Shown: positions 7,444 through 16,644, numbered from the stretch's first letter. The stretch: 57,266 bases of DNA from Nocardia neocaledoniensis (GCF_029868625.1 NZ_JARWOJ010000432.1:1-57266), one strand, 5' to 3'. Notes: generated by a model from the sequence alone, not told the origin. Numbers and translations: made by a program.

Positions 7444-9405
7444 ATGTCTGTCTCCCCACCGGAAGCCCGTACCGGGCTGCGCGTGCACGTGCAGCGGGTC
7501 GGGACGTTCCTGTCCAGCATGGTCATGCCGAACATCGGCGCCTTCATTGCCTGGGGCCTGCTCACGGCCCTGTTCATCGAGAAGGGCTGGATCACCTCCC
7601 TCACCGACGCCTGGGGCGCCGACAGCTGGGTGGCCGAGATCGGCGGCTGGGGCGATTTCGACGGCGGCGGCATCGTCTCGGCGATGATCACCTACCTGCT
7701 GCCGATCCTGATCGGCGCCCAGGGCGGACGGCTGATCTACGGCACCCGCGGCGCCGTCGTCGGCGCGATCGCCACCATGGGCGTGGTCGCCGGCGCCGAG
7801 GTGCCGATGTTCCTCGGCGCCATGATCGTCGGACCGCTCGGCGGCTGGCTGATCGAGAAGCTCGACGGGTTGTGGGAGCACCGGATCCGGCCCGGCTTCG
7901 AGATGCTGGTGAACAACTTCTCCGCCGGGATCAGCGGCGCGGTGCTCGCGGTGTTCGGCTTCTTCGGGATCGGGCCGGTGGTCACCGCGTTCAGCGAGCT
8001 GGCGAGCAATGTCGTCGACTTCCTCGTCGAACACAGCCTGCTGCCGTTGACCTCGGTGTTCATCGAACCGGCCAAGGTGCTGTTCCTCAACAACGCGATC
8101 AACCACGGCATCCTCACCCCGCTGGGCACCAATCAGGCGGCCGAGACCGGCAAGTCGATCCTGTTCCTGCTCGAGGCCAACCCGGGGCCGGGCCTCGGAC
8201 TGCTGCTGGCGTTCGTCGTGTTCGGGCGGGGCGCGGCCAAGGCCTCGGCCTCCGGCGCGGCGGTGATCCACGTCCTCGGCGGCATCCACGAGATCTACTT
8301 CCCGTATGTGCTGATGAAGCCGAAGCTGATCGTCGCGGTGATCGCGGGCGGGATGACCGGTGTGCTGATCAATGTGATCTTCGATTCCGGGCTGCGCGCG
8401 CCCGCGGCGCCCGGCTCGATCCTGGCGGTGTACGCGCAGACCGCGAGCGGCAGCTACCTGGGCGTCACACTGTCGGTGATCGGCGCGACGGTGGTGGCGT
8501 TCCTGATCGCGGCAGTGCTGTTGCGGACCGATCGGGCCGACGCCGAGCCGGATCTGGCCGCGGCGACGGCCGAGATGGAGGCGATGAAGGGCACACGCTC
8601 GATCGCGTCGACGGCGCGGCGGACCGCCGCGCCGTCGGCGGTGTCGAAGATCGTGTTCGCCTGCGACGCCGGGATGGGCTCCTCGGCGATGGGCGCCTCG
8701 GTGCTGCGCAAGAAGATCCGCGCGGCGGGGTTCACCGAGGTGAGTGTCGTGAATCAGGCGATCGCGAATCTCACCGACAGCTATGACCTCGTGGTCACCC
8801 ACACCGATCTGGCCGAGCGGGCCCGCGTGCGCACCCCCTCGGCCGTGCACGTCACCGTCGACAACTTCATGGACAGTCCCGCCTACCGCGAGATCGTCGA
8901 GATGCTCTCCGGGACAGCGGATCCGGCGGTGGCCGTGCCCGCATCCGAGCCGGCGGCCGGGCTGCTCGCCGAGGACGCCATCGTGCTCGCGGGCCGGGCG
9001 CGTGACGCGGCCGCGGCCATCGACGAAGTGGGCGCGCTGCTGGTGGCGTCCGGTGCGGTCGGCGCGGACTATGTCGCGGCGATGCACGAGCGGGAGCGCA
9101 CGGTGTCGACGTTCATGGGCAACGGCCTGGCCATTCCGCACGGCACCCTCGCCGCCAAGGACGGCATCCGGCACAGTGCCATCGCGGTGGCGCGGTATCC
9201 GGAGACCATCGAGTGGAACGGGCATCCGGTGGAGTTCGTGATCGGCATCGCCGCCGCCGGGGACGACCATCTGGCACTGCTGTCGCGGATCGCGGCCGTC
9301 TTCGCCGACACCGACGAGGTCGAACGGCTGCGATCGGCGGCGACACGCGCGGAGGTCGCGGCCGTACTCGGTGCCGTGGACGCCGCGGCCGGTGTCGCAG
9401 AATAG
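7444..9405 (+). CDS. PTS mannitol-type transporter subunit IICBA
   Basis: The protein takes up a hexitol, most likely mannitol, and phosphorylates it during transport. It has 653 residues in the order IIC-IIB-IIA. The N-terminal membrane domain begins VQRVGTFLSSMVMPNIGAFI and contains GGIHEIYFPYVLMKP. The IIB domain has the phosphocysteine in VFACDAGMGSS (Cys407). The IIA domain has its phosphohistidine in GNGLAIPHGT (His566). ATG 7444 follows GAGGAAAAG; the frame is open back to 7399 but lacks support there. A DeoR-family regulator follows five bases later and a polyol dehydrogenase diverges upstream, which together form a catabolic locus. A separate mannitol-phosphate dehydrogenase is not in the window. 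Confidence 0.92.
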   Translation: MSVSPPEARTGLRVHVQRVGTFLSSMVMPNIGAFIAWGLLTALFIEKGWITSLTDAWGADSWVAEIGGWGDFDGGGIVSAMITYLLPILIGAQGGRLIYGTRGAVVGAIATMGVVAGAEVPMFLGAMIVGPLGGWLIEKLDGLWEHRIRPGFEMLVNNFSAGISGAVLAVFGFFGIGPVVTAFSELASNVVDFLVEHSLLPLTSVFIEPAKVLFLNNAINHGILTPLGTNQAAETGKSILFLLEANPGPGLGLLLAFVVFGRGAAKASASGAAVIHVLGGIHEIYFPYVLMKPKLIVAVIAGGMTGVLINVIFDSGLRAPAAPGSILAVYAQTASGSYLGVTLSVIGATVVAFLIAAVLLRTDRADAEPDLAAATAEMEAMKGTRSIASTARRTAAPSAVSKIVFACDAGMGSSAMGASVLRKKIRAAGFTEVSVVNQAIANLTDSYDLVVTHTDLAERARVRTPSAVHVTVDNFMDSPAYREIVEMLSGTADPAVAVPASEPAAGLLAEDAIVLAGRARDAAAAIDEVGALLVASGAVGADYVAAMHERERTVSTFMGNGLAIPHGTLAAKDGIRHSAIAVARYPETIEWNGHPVEFVIGIAAAGDDHLALLSRIAAVFADTDEVERLRSAATRAEVAAVLGAVDAAAGVAE

Positions 9406-9409
9406 CCAG

Positions 9410-10168
9410 GTGGATTCGGAGTCGAGGCAGTCGCTGATCGTCGAGTACGCCCGCGCCCGCGGCCGGGTGGACGTGCTCGGCCTGGCCGACGAGCTGCAGG
9501 TCGCGGCGGAGACCATCCGTCGCGACCTGCGCGCGCTCGCCGAACGCCGGCTGCTGCGGCGCGTGCACGGCGGAGCCATCCCGCTCGAGAGCGCGGCCTT
9601 CGAATCCAGCCTGGAATACCGCAGCCGGGTGGACCTGGCGCAGAAACACCGGATCGCCGCAGCCGCGGCCGAGCAATTGCACGGTGCCGAAACCGTCTAT
9701 CTCGACGAGGGATTCACGCCGCGGCTGATCGCGGAGAAGCTGGCCGAGCGGGAACTCACCGTCGTCACCGCGTCGCTGCTGGCGGCCGAGGTGCTGGCCG
9801 ACAGCCCCGGGATCACGGTGCTGCTGCTGGGTGGGCGCATGCGTGGCCGCACCCTGGCGACCGTCGACCACTGGGCCCTGCGCATGCTGGGCGAACTCAC
9901 CATCGACCTCGCCTTCCTCGGAACCAACGGCGTCTCGGTGGAGTACGGCCTGACCACCCCGGACCCGGCGGTCGCCGCCGTGAAGGGGGCGGCGGTGACG
10001 CGGTCGCGGCGCCGCGTCCTGGTGGCGGCCGACAGCAAGTTCGGGATGAGCAGCTTCTGCCGCTTCGCCGAGATCGCCGACTTCGAGACGTTGATCACCG
10101 GGACCGAGTTGTCGTCCGCCGAGGCGCGACGTTATGAGGCGTTGGGGCCCACGGTGATCCGCGCCTGA
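9410..10168 (+). CDS. DeoR/GlpR-family transcriptional regulator of sugar metabolism
   Basis: The protein has an N-terminal DeoR helix-turn-helix (VDVLGLADELQVAAETIRRD, then LLRRVHGGAIP) and a C-terminal phosphosugar-sensing domain with YLDEGFTPRLIAEKL and the terminal VLVAADSKFG. This family usually represses sugar or polyol operons and releases DNA when a phosphorylated intermediate binds. In-frame GTG codons at 9371, 9392 and 9410 are possible starts; 9410 is chosen because it falls just after the PTS stop and leaves 252 residues, a normal length. It probably controls the PTS gene and the divergent dehydrogenase through the inverted repeats at 7286-7356. Confidence 0.88.
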   Translation: MDSESRQSLIVEYARARGRVDVLGLADELQVAAETIRRDLRALAERRLLRRVHGGAIPLESAAFESSLEYRSRVDLAQKHRIAAAAAEQLHGAETVYLDEGFTPRLIAEKLAERELTVVTASLLAAEVLADSPGITVLLLGGRMRGRTLATVDHWALRMLGELTIDLAFLGTNGVSVEYGLTTPDPAVAAVKGAAVTRSRRRVLVAADSKFGMSSFCRFAEIADFETLITGTELSSAEARRYEALGPTVIRA

Positions 10169-10231
10169 GCCCCGTGCGAGCCGGACACCGTGTGACGAGA
10201 TCTGAGGAGCACCGGTGACCGCGCGCGTCGG

Positions 10232-11413
10232 TCAGCTGGTGAGTTCGCGCTGGAGCGGGGTCCGGAAGCGGGGGATGGCGCGGACGTCGCCGAACCACTC
10301 CGCGGTGCGGACGATCTCGGCGTCGATGAGCTTCTCGGTGTCGCTGCCGACGTCCTCGAGCAGCCGGGTGACGATCTCGCCGTCGGCGCGCTGGGCCCAG
10401 CCGCCGACGATGCGGCCGTCGGCCCAGATGGTGGGGCCGATATTGCCGTTGCGGTCGAACAGTGCGGACGTGTGCGGGCCGAGGAACCAGTCGCGGGTCT
10501 GCCAGCCCATCGGGGTGGGGTCGAGGGCGGGCAGCAGCGCCGCCCACGGTTCGGCCGCCGGGACCGGGTCGAGGTCGTCGGTGAGCAGGATGCCGACGCT
10601 GCCGTCGTCGAGTGCCACCTCGGTGATGTCCAGCTCCGCCAAGGCCTTTCGGACGTCGCCGAGAGTCCAGCCGGTCCACCACTTGAGATCGGTCACCGGC
10701 GCGGGGCCGAAGGCGTACAGCCACCGGCGGACCAGATCGACGCGCGCCTCGGCGGCGGGTACGGGGGTGAGATCCCCGGGCAGCCAGGTTTCCACGGGCG
10801 ACCAGGTGTACTGGCTGCTGGTCCAGCCGCCGTTCGGGCGGCCGCGCACGATGCGTCCCTCGGCGCCGAGCACCACCAGGACCCAGGTGGTGATGCTGGT
10901 CGGCTTCGAATAGGGCTTCCCGGGCGCGGTGTCGACCTGGGTGCGCAGCCGCGGCACCGCCTTGCTCAACTGGGCGCCGGTCGCCGCGCCCAGCGTCAGC
11001 AGCGCCGAATGCGTCTCCGTCTCGACCTCGGACCACCACGCCTGGACATCGCCGTCGACGACGCCCGCCTGCTCGAGATAGCGGCCGTAGGTCTTGCGCT
11101 GCTTGGTCGCCAGCGCGTCACAGCACGCGCCCTGCAACACCGGGACCAGCTCGGTCGGCGCCACGAACATGGTGCGCCGCATGGCGAGCAGCCGCACCAG
11201 CGCGCGGTCGTCGTAGAGGGCGCGTTCGACATCCGCGGGCGCGAGGTCGACGCCACGGGCCCCGACCGACAGATACACCGTCGCAGGGTCGGTCGCGTGC
11301 AGCACCACCAGCGAGCGGGCGATGTCCACCGGATCACCCGAGCGCGCCGAGGGCGCGAGCCGATGCCGGTCCGCCAACCTCGCCCGCCGCTGCCCGGTAT
11401 CGATCGAAAGCAT
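10232..11413 (-). CDS. Winged-helix DNA-binding domain protein (DUF1006/AlkZ-like family)
   Basis: This 393-residue protein matches the family often annotated as winged helix DNA-binding domain-containing protein. Visible features are RRARLADRHRLAPSA near the start, ARSLVVLHATDPATVYLSVG, RRTMFVAPTELVPVLQGA, WTGWTLGDVRKALAEL and the C-terminal GRIVGGWAQRADGEIV. Characterised relatives in this superfamily include the DNA-interstrand-crosslink glycosylases AlkZ/YcaQ, but family membership alone does not prove glycosylase activity. ATG 11413 is chosen because homology starts there, although the frame is open to 11803. It converges on the DeoR gene and lies just after the small kinase gene on the same strand. 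Confidence 0.75.
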   Translation of the reverse strand: MLSIDTGQRRARLADRHRLAPSARSGDPVDIARSLVVLHATDPATVYLSVGARGVDLAPADVERALYDDRALVRLLAMRRTMFVAPTELVPVLQGACCDALATKQRKTYGRYLEQAGVVDGDVQAWWSEVETETHSALLTLGAATGAQLSKAVPRLRTQVDTAPGKPYSKPTSITTWVLVVLGAEGRIVRGRPNGGWTSSQYTWSPVETWLPGDLTPVPAAEARVDLVRRWLYAFGPAPVTDLKWWTGWTLGDVRKALAELDITEVALDDGSVGILLTDDLDPVPAAEPWAALLPALDPTPMGWQTRDWFLGPHTSALFDRNGNIGPTIWADGRIVGGWAQRADGEIVTRLLEDVGSDTEKLIDAEIVRTAEWFGDVRAIPRFRTPLQRELTS

Positions 11414-11469
11414 GCCCGGATGGTAGGCGCCCCCACCGACAGAACTGTCGAGGGCGCATGCTCCCGCGG

Positions 11470-12030
11470 TTATCCGCGCGCTCCGTCGGCGGCCGCGCCC
11501 TCGAGAGCGTCGAGGAACCTGGCCACTTCGCGCCGAGAGCGCAGCCGGATGAATGTGATCTCCGAGTGCGCGGGATCCTCCAGCGCGGCAAGATATCTCG
11601 TCCGGTTCGTGGCATGCGTGGTCCACGCCCACCGGATTACCGACTGCGCCGGGTCGGCCGAGAACATGCTCGACCACGATTCCCGGTTGCCGTTCCAGAG
11701 CTCGCGCCTGGTCAGGGCGCGGCCCACCGTCCGGGTGACGACCTGGTACATGACCAACCATCGGGGCAGATCGAGCCACACGACGGTGTCGGCCCGCTGC
11801 CACACCAGGTCACCGAGCTTTGTCCGGTAGTTGCCGTCGGCCACCCAGGCGTCCCCGGCGGTCCGCTCCGCGACCGCGACCCGGAAATCAGCTGCTGACA
11901 TGGGTGTCCAGTTCGCCTGGTGATGGATGGCGTCCAGTTCGATGTACGGGACCTCGAGGCGCCGCGCGATGTTCCTCGCCACGGTGCTCTTGCCGGAACC
12001 CGACGTCCCCACCACCGAGATTCTCCGCAT
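11470..12030 (-). CDS. Small P-loop nucleotide kinase (adenylate-kinase-like/DNA topology modulation family)
   Basis: The 186-residue protein begins RISVVGTSGSGKSTVARNIA, a Walker A motif, followed by LEVPYIELDAIHHQANW, then DAWVADGNYRTKL and a hydrophobic strand VVWLDLPRW. This arrangement (P-loop, LDxxHH, VDGNY, D-hinge) is typical of the AAA-type kinases annotated as adenylate kinase or FlaR-like topology modulation protein. No substrate is established for the family. ATG 12030 places the Walker A loop at residues 8-15, the usual distance. The gene diverges from the TRAP transporter gene, with 108 bases between them. Confidence 0.8.
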   Translation of the reverse strand: MRRISVVGTSGSGKSTVARNIARRLEVPYIELDAIHHQANWTPMSAADFRVAVAERTAGDAWVADGNYRTKLGDLVWQRADTVVWLDLPRWLVMYQVVTRTVGRALTRRELWNGNRESWSSMFSADPAQSVIRWAWTTHATNRTRYLAALEDPAHSEITFIRLRSRREVARFLDALEGAAADGARG

Positions 12031-12138
12031 CAGGGCATTATCCACGCCGGGCGGGCGGGAATTAGTGTCCATTTTGTACAGACTCAACGGTTGCCGATTT
12101 CGCTCCGGCGGTGCGAAACACGTTGCTATCGTCCGCTC

Positions 12139-14244
12139 ATGAGCGCAGCGCCACCGGTCGTGACCTCGGCGGAACTCGGCGTCGACGATCAGGAACGTCC
12201 GGCCAGGACGCTCGGTGGGTTCCCGGCGCGGCTGGTGGCCGTGGTGTCGTTCGGGCTGGCCTTGCTCGCGCTGTGGCAGGTGTTCCGGCCACTGCCGCAG
12301 GGGAGTCAGTACTACCTCGTCGTCTTTCTCGCCATCGCCCTGCCGCTGGTGTTCCTCGCGTATCGGTCTGGGTGGGGCAGGCTCGACCGGGTCGACGGAC
12401 CCGCGCCGCTGGACTGGGCGCTCGCCGTGGTCACCGCGGTCGTCTGCCTCTATCCGGTGCTGCCGTTCACGCTCGGCGACGGCGGCGGGGGCTACGACGC
12501 GTTCCTCGACCGGCAGGGCATGCTGGCGCCCCTGGACGTGGTGATGGGCGGACTGCTGCTGGTGCTGGTGCTCGAGGCTTGCCGGCGCACCACCGGGATC
12601 ATCCTGCCCGCGGTGTGCCTGGCTTTCCTCGCCTACGGCTACTACGGCGGGCTGCTGCCGCAGAACTGGACGATCGCGCACGCCGGACTCGATGTCGACC
12701 AGATCGTCGACGCGCTGTACAACTCCGGCAGCGGCTTCTACGGCACCCCGCTGGACGTCGCGGCCAGCTACATCGTGCTGTTCACCCTGTACGGCGCGGT
12801 GCTCGAATTCTCCGGCGCCGCACGGTTCTTCGTCGACCTCTCGGTCTCGCTGTTCCGCCGCTCGCACAGCGCGGCCGGGCGCACGGCCGTGGTCTCCGGC
12901 TTCCTGCTCGGCACCGTCTCGGGCTCGGGTACCGCGACCGCGGTGAGCACCGGCGCGGTCACCTGGCCGATCCTGCGCCGGGCGGGCTATCGGCCCGAAC
13001 AGGCGGGCGGCATGCTCGCCGCCGCCGGTGTCGGCGCGATCCTGTCCCCGCCGACGCTCGGTGTGGCGGCGTTCATCGTCGCCGAGTACCTCGATGTCGC
13101 GTACGTGACGGTGCTCGGCTGGGCGCTGATCCCCACCCTGCTCTACTACCTCGGCATCCTGCTGTCGGTCGAGATCGACGCCCGCCGCATCCACGCCGAG
13201 GGCCGTGCGCCCGCCGACCTGGCCGACGGACCGCTGCCGACGCCGTGGTGGAAGCTACTGGGGCGCTTCGGCTATCACTTCTCCTCGCTGATCGTGATCG
13301 TCGTGCTGCTGCTGGCCGGCATGAGCGCGACCCGTGCCGTGGTCTACGCGATGGTGCTCGCCCTGATCCTGGCCGTTCCGGACCGCATCTTGCGCGCCAG
13401 GTCGGAATCCGCTGCGCGAAAGGATGATTCGGGCACACCGCGTCGGCGCTGGTCGCGGCGGGAGACCGGCGCCTTCGTCCTCGACGCGCTGCGGGCGCTG
13501 GCCTACGGCATGCGCTCGGCGCTGCCCGTGGTGGCCGTGTGTGCCGCGGCGGGCGTGATCACGGCGATGACCACCAAGACCGGTCTCGGCGCACAACTGG
13601 CGTCGCTGCTGGTGCGGGCCGGTTCGGTGCTGTCCGACGACCCCGCGGTGGTACTGGCGACCACCGCGGTGCTCGCCGCGATCGCGCTGTCGCTGCTCGG
13701 CCTCGCGGTGCCGGTGACGGCGTCGTTCGTCATCGGCTGGGTGATCATCGGCCCCGCCCTGCTCGACCTGGACGTCGCGGCGCCCGCGGCCGCCATGTTC
13801 GTCTTGTACATATCGGTGGTCTCGGAGGTGACGCCGCCGACGGCGCTGGCCGCGGTCGGCGCGGCCGCGGTCACCGGCGCCAAGGCCGTGCCGACGATGT
13901 GGGCGGCGCTGCGCTACGCGCTGCCCGCCTTCCTGGTGCCGCTGATGTTCGTGCTCACCGACTCCGGCCAGCACCTGCTCGGACGCGGGGCGGTGCTCGA
14001 CGTGCTGTGGGTGAGCGCGGCAGCCTGCGTCGGCGTCGCGGCGCTGGCGGCGGCGACCGGCGGCTGGCTGTTCGGCATCGGCGCGATCGGGCCGATCCCG
14101 CGTGGGCTGGCCGCGGCGGCCGGCCTCACGTTGCTGTACCCCGATCCGACCGCGACCGCCCTCGGGCTGGCGGTGCTGCTCGCGGCGGTACTCGCGGGCA
14201 CGGTCGAGCGGATGCGGCGTCGAACAGCCACGGGCACACCGTGA
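12139..14244 (+). CDS. TRAP transporter fused permease (4TM/12TM)
   Basis: This 701-residue integral membrane protein fuses the small (DctQ-like) and large (DctM-like) subunits of a TRAP-type, sodium- or proton-driven transporter. Hydrophobic segments run through the whole length, for example LVAVVSFGLALLALWQVF and VVMGGLLLVLVLEACRR. The DctM part carries GTVSGSGTATAVSTGAVTWP and GAILSPPTLGVAAFIVAEY, which are family hallmarks. ATG 12139 is the only start that puts the protein's beginning just before its first membrane segment. It lies 50 bases before the TAXI binding-protein gene; the two form a two-gene transporter. The substrate cannot be predicted, though TAXI systems often carry carboxylates. 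Confidence 0.92.
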   Translation: MSAAPPVVTSAELGVDDQERPARTLGGFPARLVAVVSFGLALLALWQVFRPLPQGSQYYLVVFLAIALPLVFLAYRSGWGRLDRVDGPAPLDWALAVVTAVVCLYPVLPFTLGDGGGGYDAFLDRQGMLAPLDVVMGGLLLVLVLEACRRTTGIILPAVCLAFLAYGYYGGLLPQNWTIAHAGLDVDQIVDALYNSGSGFYGTPLDVAASYIVLFTLYGAVLEFSGAARFFVDLSVSLFRRSHSAAGRTAVVSGFLLGTVSGSGTATAVSTGAVTWPILRRAGYRPEQAGGMLAAAGVGAILSPPTLGVAAFIVAEYLDVAYVTVLGWALIPTLLYYLGILLSVEIDARRIHAEGRAPADLADGPLPTPWWKLLGRFGYHFSSLIVIVVLLLAGMSATRAVVYAMVLALILAVPDRILRARSESAARKDDSGTPRRRWSRRETGAFVLDALRALAYGMRSALPVVAVCAAAGVITAMTTKTGLGAQLASLLVRAGSVLSDDPAVVLATTAVLAAIALSLLGLAVPVTASFVIGWVIIGPALLDLDVAAPAAAMFVLYISVVSEVTPPTALAAVGAAAVTGAKAVPTMWAALRYALPAFLVPLMFVLTDSGQHLLGRGAVLDVLWVSAAACVGVAALAAATGGWLFGIGAIGPIPRGLAAAAGLTLLYPDPTATALGLAVLLAAVLAGTVERMRRRTATGTP

Positions 14245-14294
14245 TCCGTGGACATCAGCAGGCGGCAGCGTGGCCGTCGACGAGAGGGGACCTC

Positions 14295-15284
14295 ATGGTC
14301 AGAACAGTTGTCACCCTGGTCGCGGTGTCGGCCGCGGCCGCCCTGCTCACCGGCTGCGGTGGGCGCCAGGACACGCCGACGGCCGACGGGGGCGGCGAGG
14401 TGACCTGCGAGGTGAAGCAGGACACCAGGATCGGCATCGCCACCGGCAACGCCACCGGCGTGTACTTCGCGCTCGGCAACGCCTACGCCGAGCAGGTCTC
14501 GGCCGCCACCGACGGCAAGGTCAAGGCGACCGCCGCCGAGACGGGCGCCTCGGTACAGAACATCCAGCAGGTCGTCGGCGGCACCTACCAGGTGGGCTTC
14601 TCGCTGGCCGACACCGCCGCCGACGCGGTCCAGGGCAAGGGCAGCTTCACCAGCGCGCAACCGGTGCGCGCGCTGGCCCGGCTCTACGACAACTACACCC
14701 AGGTACTCGTGCGCGCCGACGCGGGCATCAATTCCCTGGCCGACCTGCGTGGGAAGCGGGTGTCCACCGGATCGCCCAAGTCGGGCACCGAGGTGATCGC
14801 CCAGCGGGTGCTGCAGGCCGCCGGGCTCAACCCCGACACCGACGTCTCCGCACAGCGGCTCGATCTGACCAAGACCGTCGACGGGCTCAAGGACGGCTCG
14901 ATCGACGCCATGTTCTGGTCCGGTGGCCTGCCGACACCCGGCATCACCGACCTGTTCACCACCGCCAGGGACAAGGTCCGCTTCCTCGACATCACCGGGG
15001 TGCTGCCGAAGCTGAAGGAGATCAACCCGGTCTACGAGACGGCGCCCATCCCGGCCGCCACCTACGGCCTCGCCGCCGACGTGCCCACCATCGTGGTGCC
15101 CAACCTGCTCGTCGTCCGCGACGACCTCGATGCCGATCTGGCCTGCGTCCTCACCAAGACGCTGCTGGACCGCAAACCCCAACTGGAACAGGCGAACCCG
15201 GCCGCCAAGGGCATCAACGCCGATACCGCGAGCAAGACCGCTCCGGTGCAGTTGCACCGCGGGTCCGAGGTCGCGCTCGGCTGA
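14295..15284 (+). CDS. TAXI-family TRAP transporter solute-binding lipoprotein
   Basis: The 329-residue protein has a lipoprotein signal peptide (RTVVTLVAVSAAAALL) ending in the lipobox LTGC, so it should be anchored outside the membrane. The mature domain shows TAXI hallmarks: IGIATGNATGVYFALGNAYA, AETGASVQNIQQVVGG, GKRVSTGSPKSGTEVIAQRV and IDAMFWSGGLPTPGI. It captures the ligand for the fused permease encoded immediately upstream. ATG 14295 follows GAGAGGGGACCTC. The gene ends at 15284, sixteen bases before the abnormal G/C tract, and is the last gene with ordinary chromosomal context before the accessory island. Confidence 0.93.
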   Translation: MVRTVVTLVAVSAAAALLTGCGGRQDTPTADGGGEVTCEVKQDTRIGIATGNATGVYFALGNAYAEQVSAATDGKVKATAAETGASVQNIQQVVGGTYQVGFSLADTAADAVQGKGSFTSAQPVRALARLYDNYTQVLVRADAGINSLADLRGKRVSTGSPKSGTEVIAQRVLQAAGLNPDTDVSAQRLDLTKTVDGLKDGSIDAMFWSGGLPTPGITDLFTTARDKVRFLDITGVLPKLKEINPVYETAPIPAATYGLAADVPTIVVPNLLVVRDDLDADLACVLTKTLLDRKPQLEQANPAAKGINADTASKTAPVQLHRGSEVALG

Positions 15285-15299
15285 TCAGGCGTCGGAGCG

Positions 15300-15437
15300 T
15301 GGGGGGCCGCCCGGCCGGCGGGGGGGGGGCGGGGCCCGGGGGACCCCCGCGCCGGTGGGGGGGGGGAAGGGGAGCAGGTGCGGGCGGCGACGGCCCCCCC
15401 GCCGGCGGCCGGCCCCGCCCCCCCCGCCCCCCTCCCC
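15300..15437. other. Anomalous G-run then C-run tract (possible assembly join or G-quadruplex DNA)
   Basis: Between the TAXI gene and the next start, the plus strand turns almost pure G (runs of about ten G at 15320-15329 and 15358-15366), then almost pure C (runs of 6-8 C from about 15396). Only a few A or T bases occur. The G-rich half is roughly complementary to the C-rich half, so it could fold back or form quadruplexes. Open frames through it code only Gly/Pro/Arg/Ala and are not genes. Similar sequence occurs at the extreme right end of the window, which suggests a sequencing or scaffolding artefact. Confidence 0.7.
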
Positions 15438-15464
15438 CACTCGCCATCGCCGAAGGAGCACCTC

Positions 15465-15848
15465 ATGCCCTCCCCCATCGCGCCCGGACAGCTGAACGTG
15501 CAGTGCACCGCCGAGCAGATCCGCGCCGCGCTCTACGCCTCCAATCACGATCCCGAGTACTTCGACACCGCCGAGGCCGTCGCCGAGCGCGACGCGCGGA
15601 TAGCCGCCGGGGTGCCCGTCGTTCGGGTGACCGCGTGCAACTCGGGTGGCTCCGGCCGCGAGGCGTACGCCCTGATCCAGTCCGGAATCCGGCACGCCGA
15701 CGGCACCTTCTGGCCCTCGATCGAGGGCTGCCCGATCGTCCACTTCCGCCGCCGCGACGGACGGCTGACCGACGCCGAGAACGCCCGGCGGCTGCTCCAC
15801 CGCCGCTTCTGGGGCGTGGAAGTGCCGATCGAGTGGGTCAACGGCTGA
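15465..15848 (+). CDS. Hypothetical protein, first gene of the accessory cassette
   Basis: I do not recognise this 127-residue protein. It starts at ATG 15465 after GAAGGAG and is soluble and mixed alpha/beta in character. Notable segments are CTAEQIRAALYASNHDPEYF, ACNSGGSGREAYALIQSGIR and a C-terminal RLLHRRFWGVEVPIEW. Two cysteines (CTAEQ and ACNSG) and a third in EGCPIVHF are spread through it, with no metal-binding cluster. The sequence just before it includes CCCCCACTCGCCATCGCCGA, a form of the CCCCACTCGC motif seen before two other genes of this cassette. Its function is unknown; association with the neighbouring orphan genes is inferred from the shared motif and orientation. Confidence 0.7.
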   Translation: MPSPIAPGQLNVQCTAEQIRAALYASNHDPEYFDTAEAVAERDARIAAGVPVVRVTACNSGGSGREAYALIQSGIRHADGTFWPSIEGCPIVHFRRRDGRLTDAENARRLLHRRFWGVEVPIEWVNG

Positions 15849-15898
15849 GCCGCGCCCGGCTCCCTCCCTCCTTTTCCTATCGACGAAAGGTTCCGATC

Positions 15899-16555
15899 GT
15901 GATCCGCAAGATTCTCAACAAGCTGTTCCCCCTGACCATGTTCGTGGCGGCCGCCGCGATCGGCTCCAGCCTGTACACGGCCGTGCAACGGCGCGCTTGG
16001 CTCGACGTCGCGGGCTTGCTCGTCAGCGGGACCGTGTTGTTCTGCATCGCCCGGTTCCATCGGGGCGACAGCCGCGCATGGTGGCGGACGCCGGACTACG
16101 AGGCGCGTCACGCGGCGTTCGTGGAGACCCTGACCGATCTCACCCGCACCGGCCCCTACACCGCCTGGCACGCGGGCACCCGGCAATGGCTCAGCGTCAC
16201 TGTGTGCACCGCACCGTTCACCGCGATCTTCTCTGGCTACCGCTACTTCGAGGTGGTCGTCCGCGACGCCCCCGAACCGGCCCTTGCGTTCGGAGCCGAC
16301 ATCGAATTCGACTACGTCACCACGCGCTGCTTCCTGGTGTTCCGCCGGAACCCGTTGATCGACATCCAGGTCACCGGCGAGCTCGTGGACCCGCGCACCG
16401 GCGACCGGCATCCAGTGTCCGATGGTCCGCGCGGCACGCTGCACGCCGTAGTCACCCGCATGCGGACACCCCTCGCCGCCCGCCTCGCGGGCTCTAGCGA
16501 CATCAAGGCCCTGCTCGAACTGCTCGCCACCGCAGAACCGCGCGAGCGCCACTGA
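15899..16555 (+). CDS. Hypothetical membrane-anchored protein
   Basis: The 218-residue product has a short basic start (IRKILNKLF) and then two hydrophobic segments, LTMFVAAAAIGSSLY and WLDVAGLLVSGTVLFCIARF, followed by a soluble domain of about 155 residues. The GTG start at 15899 is supported by AAAGG eight bases earlier. The soluble part contains YFEVVVRDAPEPALAFGADI and CFLVFRRNPLIDIQVTGELV, which looks beta-rich. I recognise no family. It is co-oriented with the surrounding cassette genes. A hairpin (16580-16602) and a CCCCACTCGC motif follow it. Confidence 0.68.
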   Translation: MIRKILNKLFPLTMFVAAAAIGSSLYTAVQRRAWLDVAGLLVSGTVLFCIARFHRGDSRAWWRTPDYEARHAAFVETLTDLTRTGPYTAWHAGTRQWLSVTVCTAPFTAIFSGYRYFEVVVRDAPEPALAFGADIEFDYVTTRCFLVFRRNPLIDIQVTGELVDPRTGDRHPVSDGPRGTLHAVVTRMRTPLAARLAGSSDIKALLELLATAEPRERH

Positions 16556-16579
16556 CACCACCTGAGCAACACCGAAGCC

Positions 16580-16621
16580 GGGCGGGACCGGACACCCCGC
16601 CCCCTTCGATCCCCACTCGCA
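16580..16621 (+). repeat. Cassette intergenic repeat copy 1, with hairpin
   Basis: GGGCGGG (16580-16586) and CCCGCCC (16596-16602) form a 7-bp stem, followed by CTTCGATCCCCACTCGCA. A near-identical copy is at 19622-19661. It sits between two cassette genes, with the next start codon 24 bases further on after GAAGGGAG. It could act as a terminator or 5' leader element for each cassette gene. Confidence 0.7.
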
Positions 16622-16644
16622 TATCCCCCGAAGGGAGCAGGGCA

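Noticed and set aside
15300..15440. Open frames within the G/C tract as small proline/glycine-rich genes
   Set aside because: Both strands are open simply because stop codons need A/T. There is no start with a ribosome-binding site and the tract may be artefactual.
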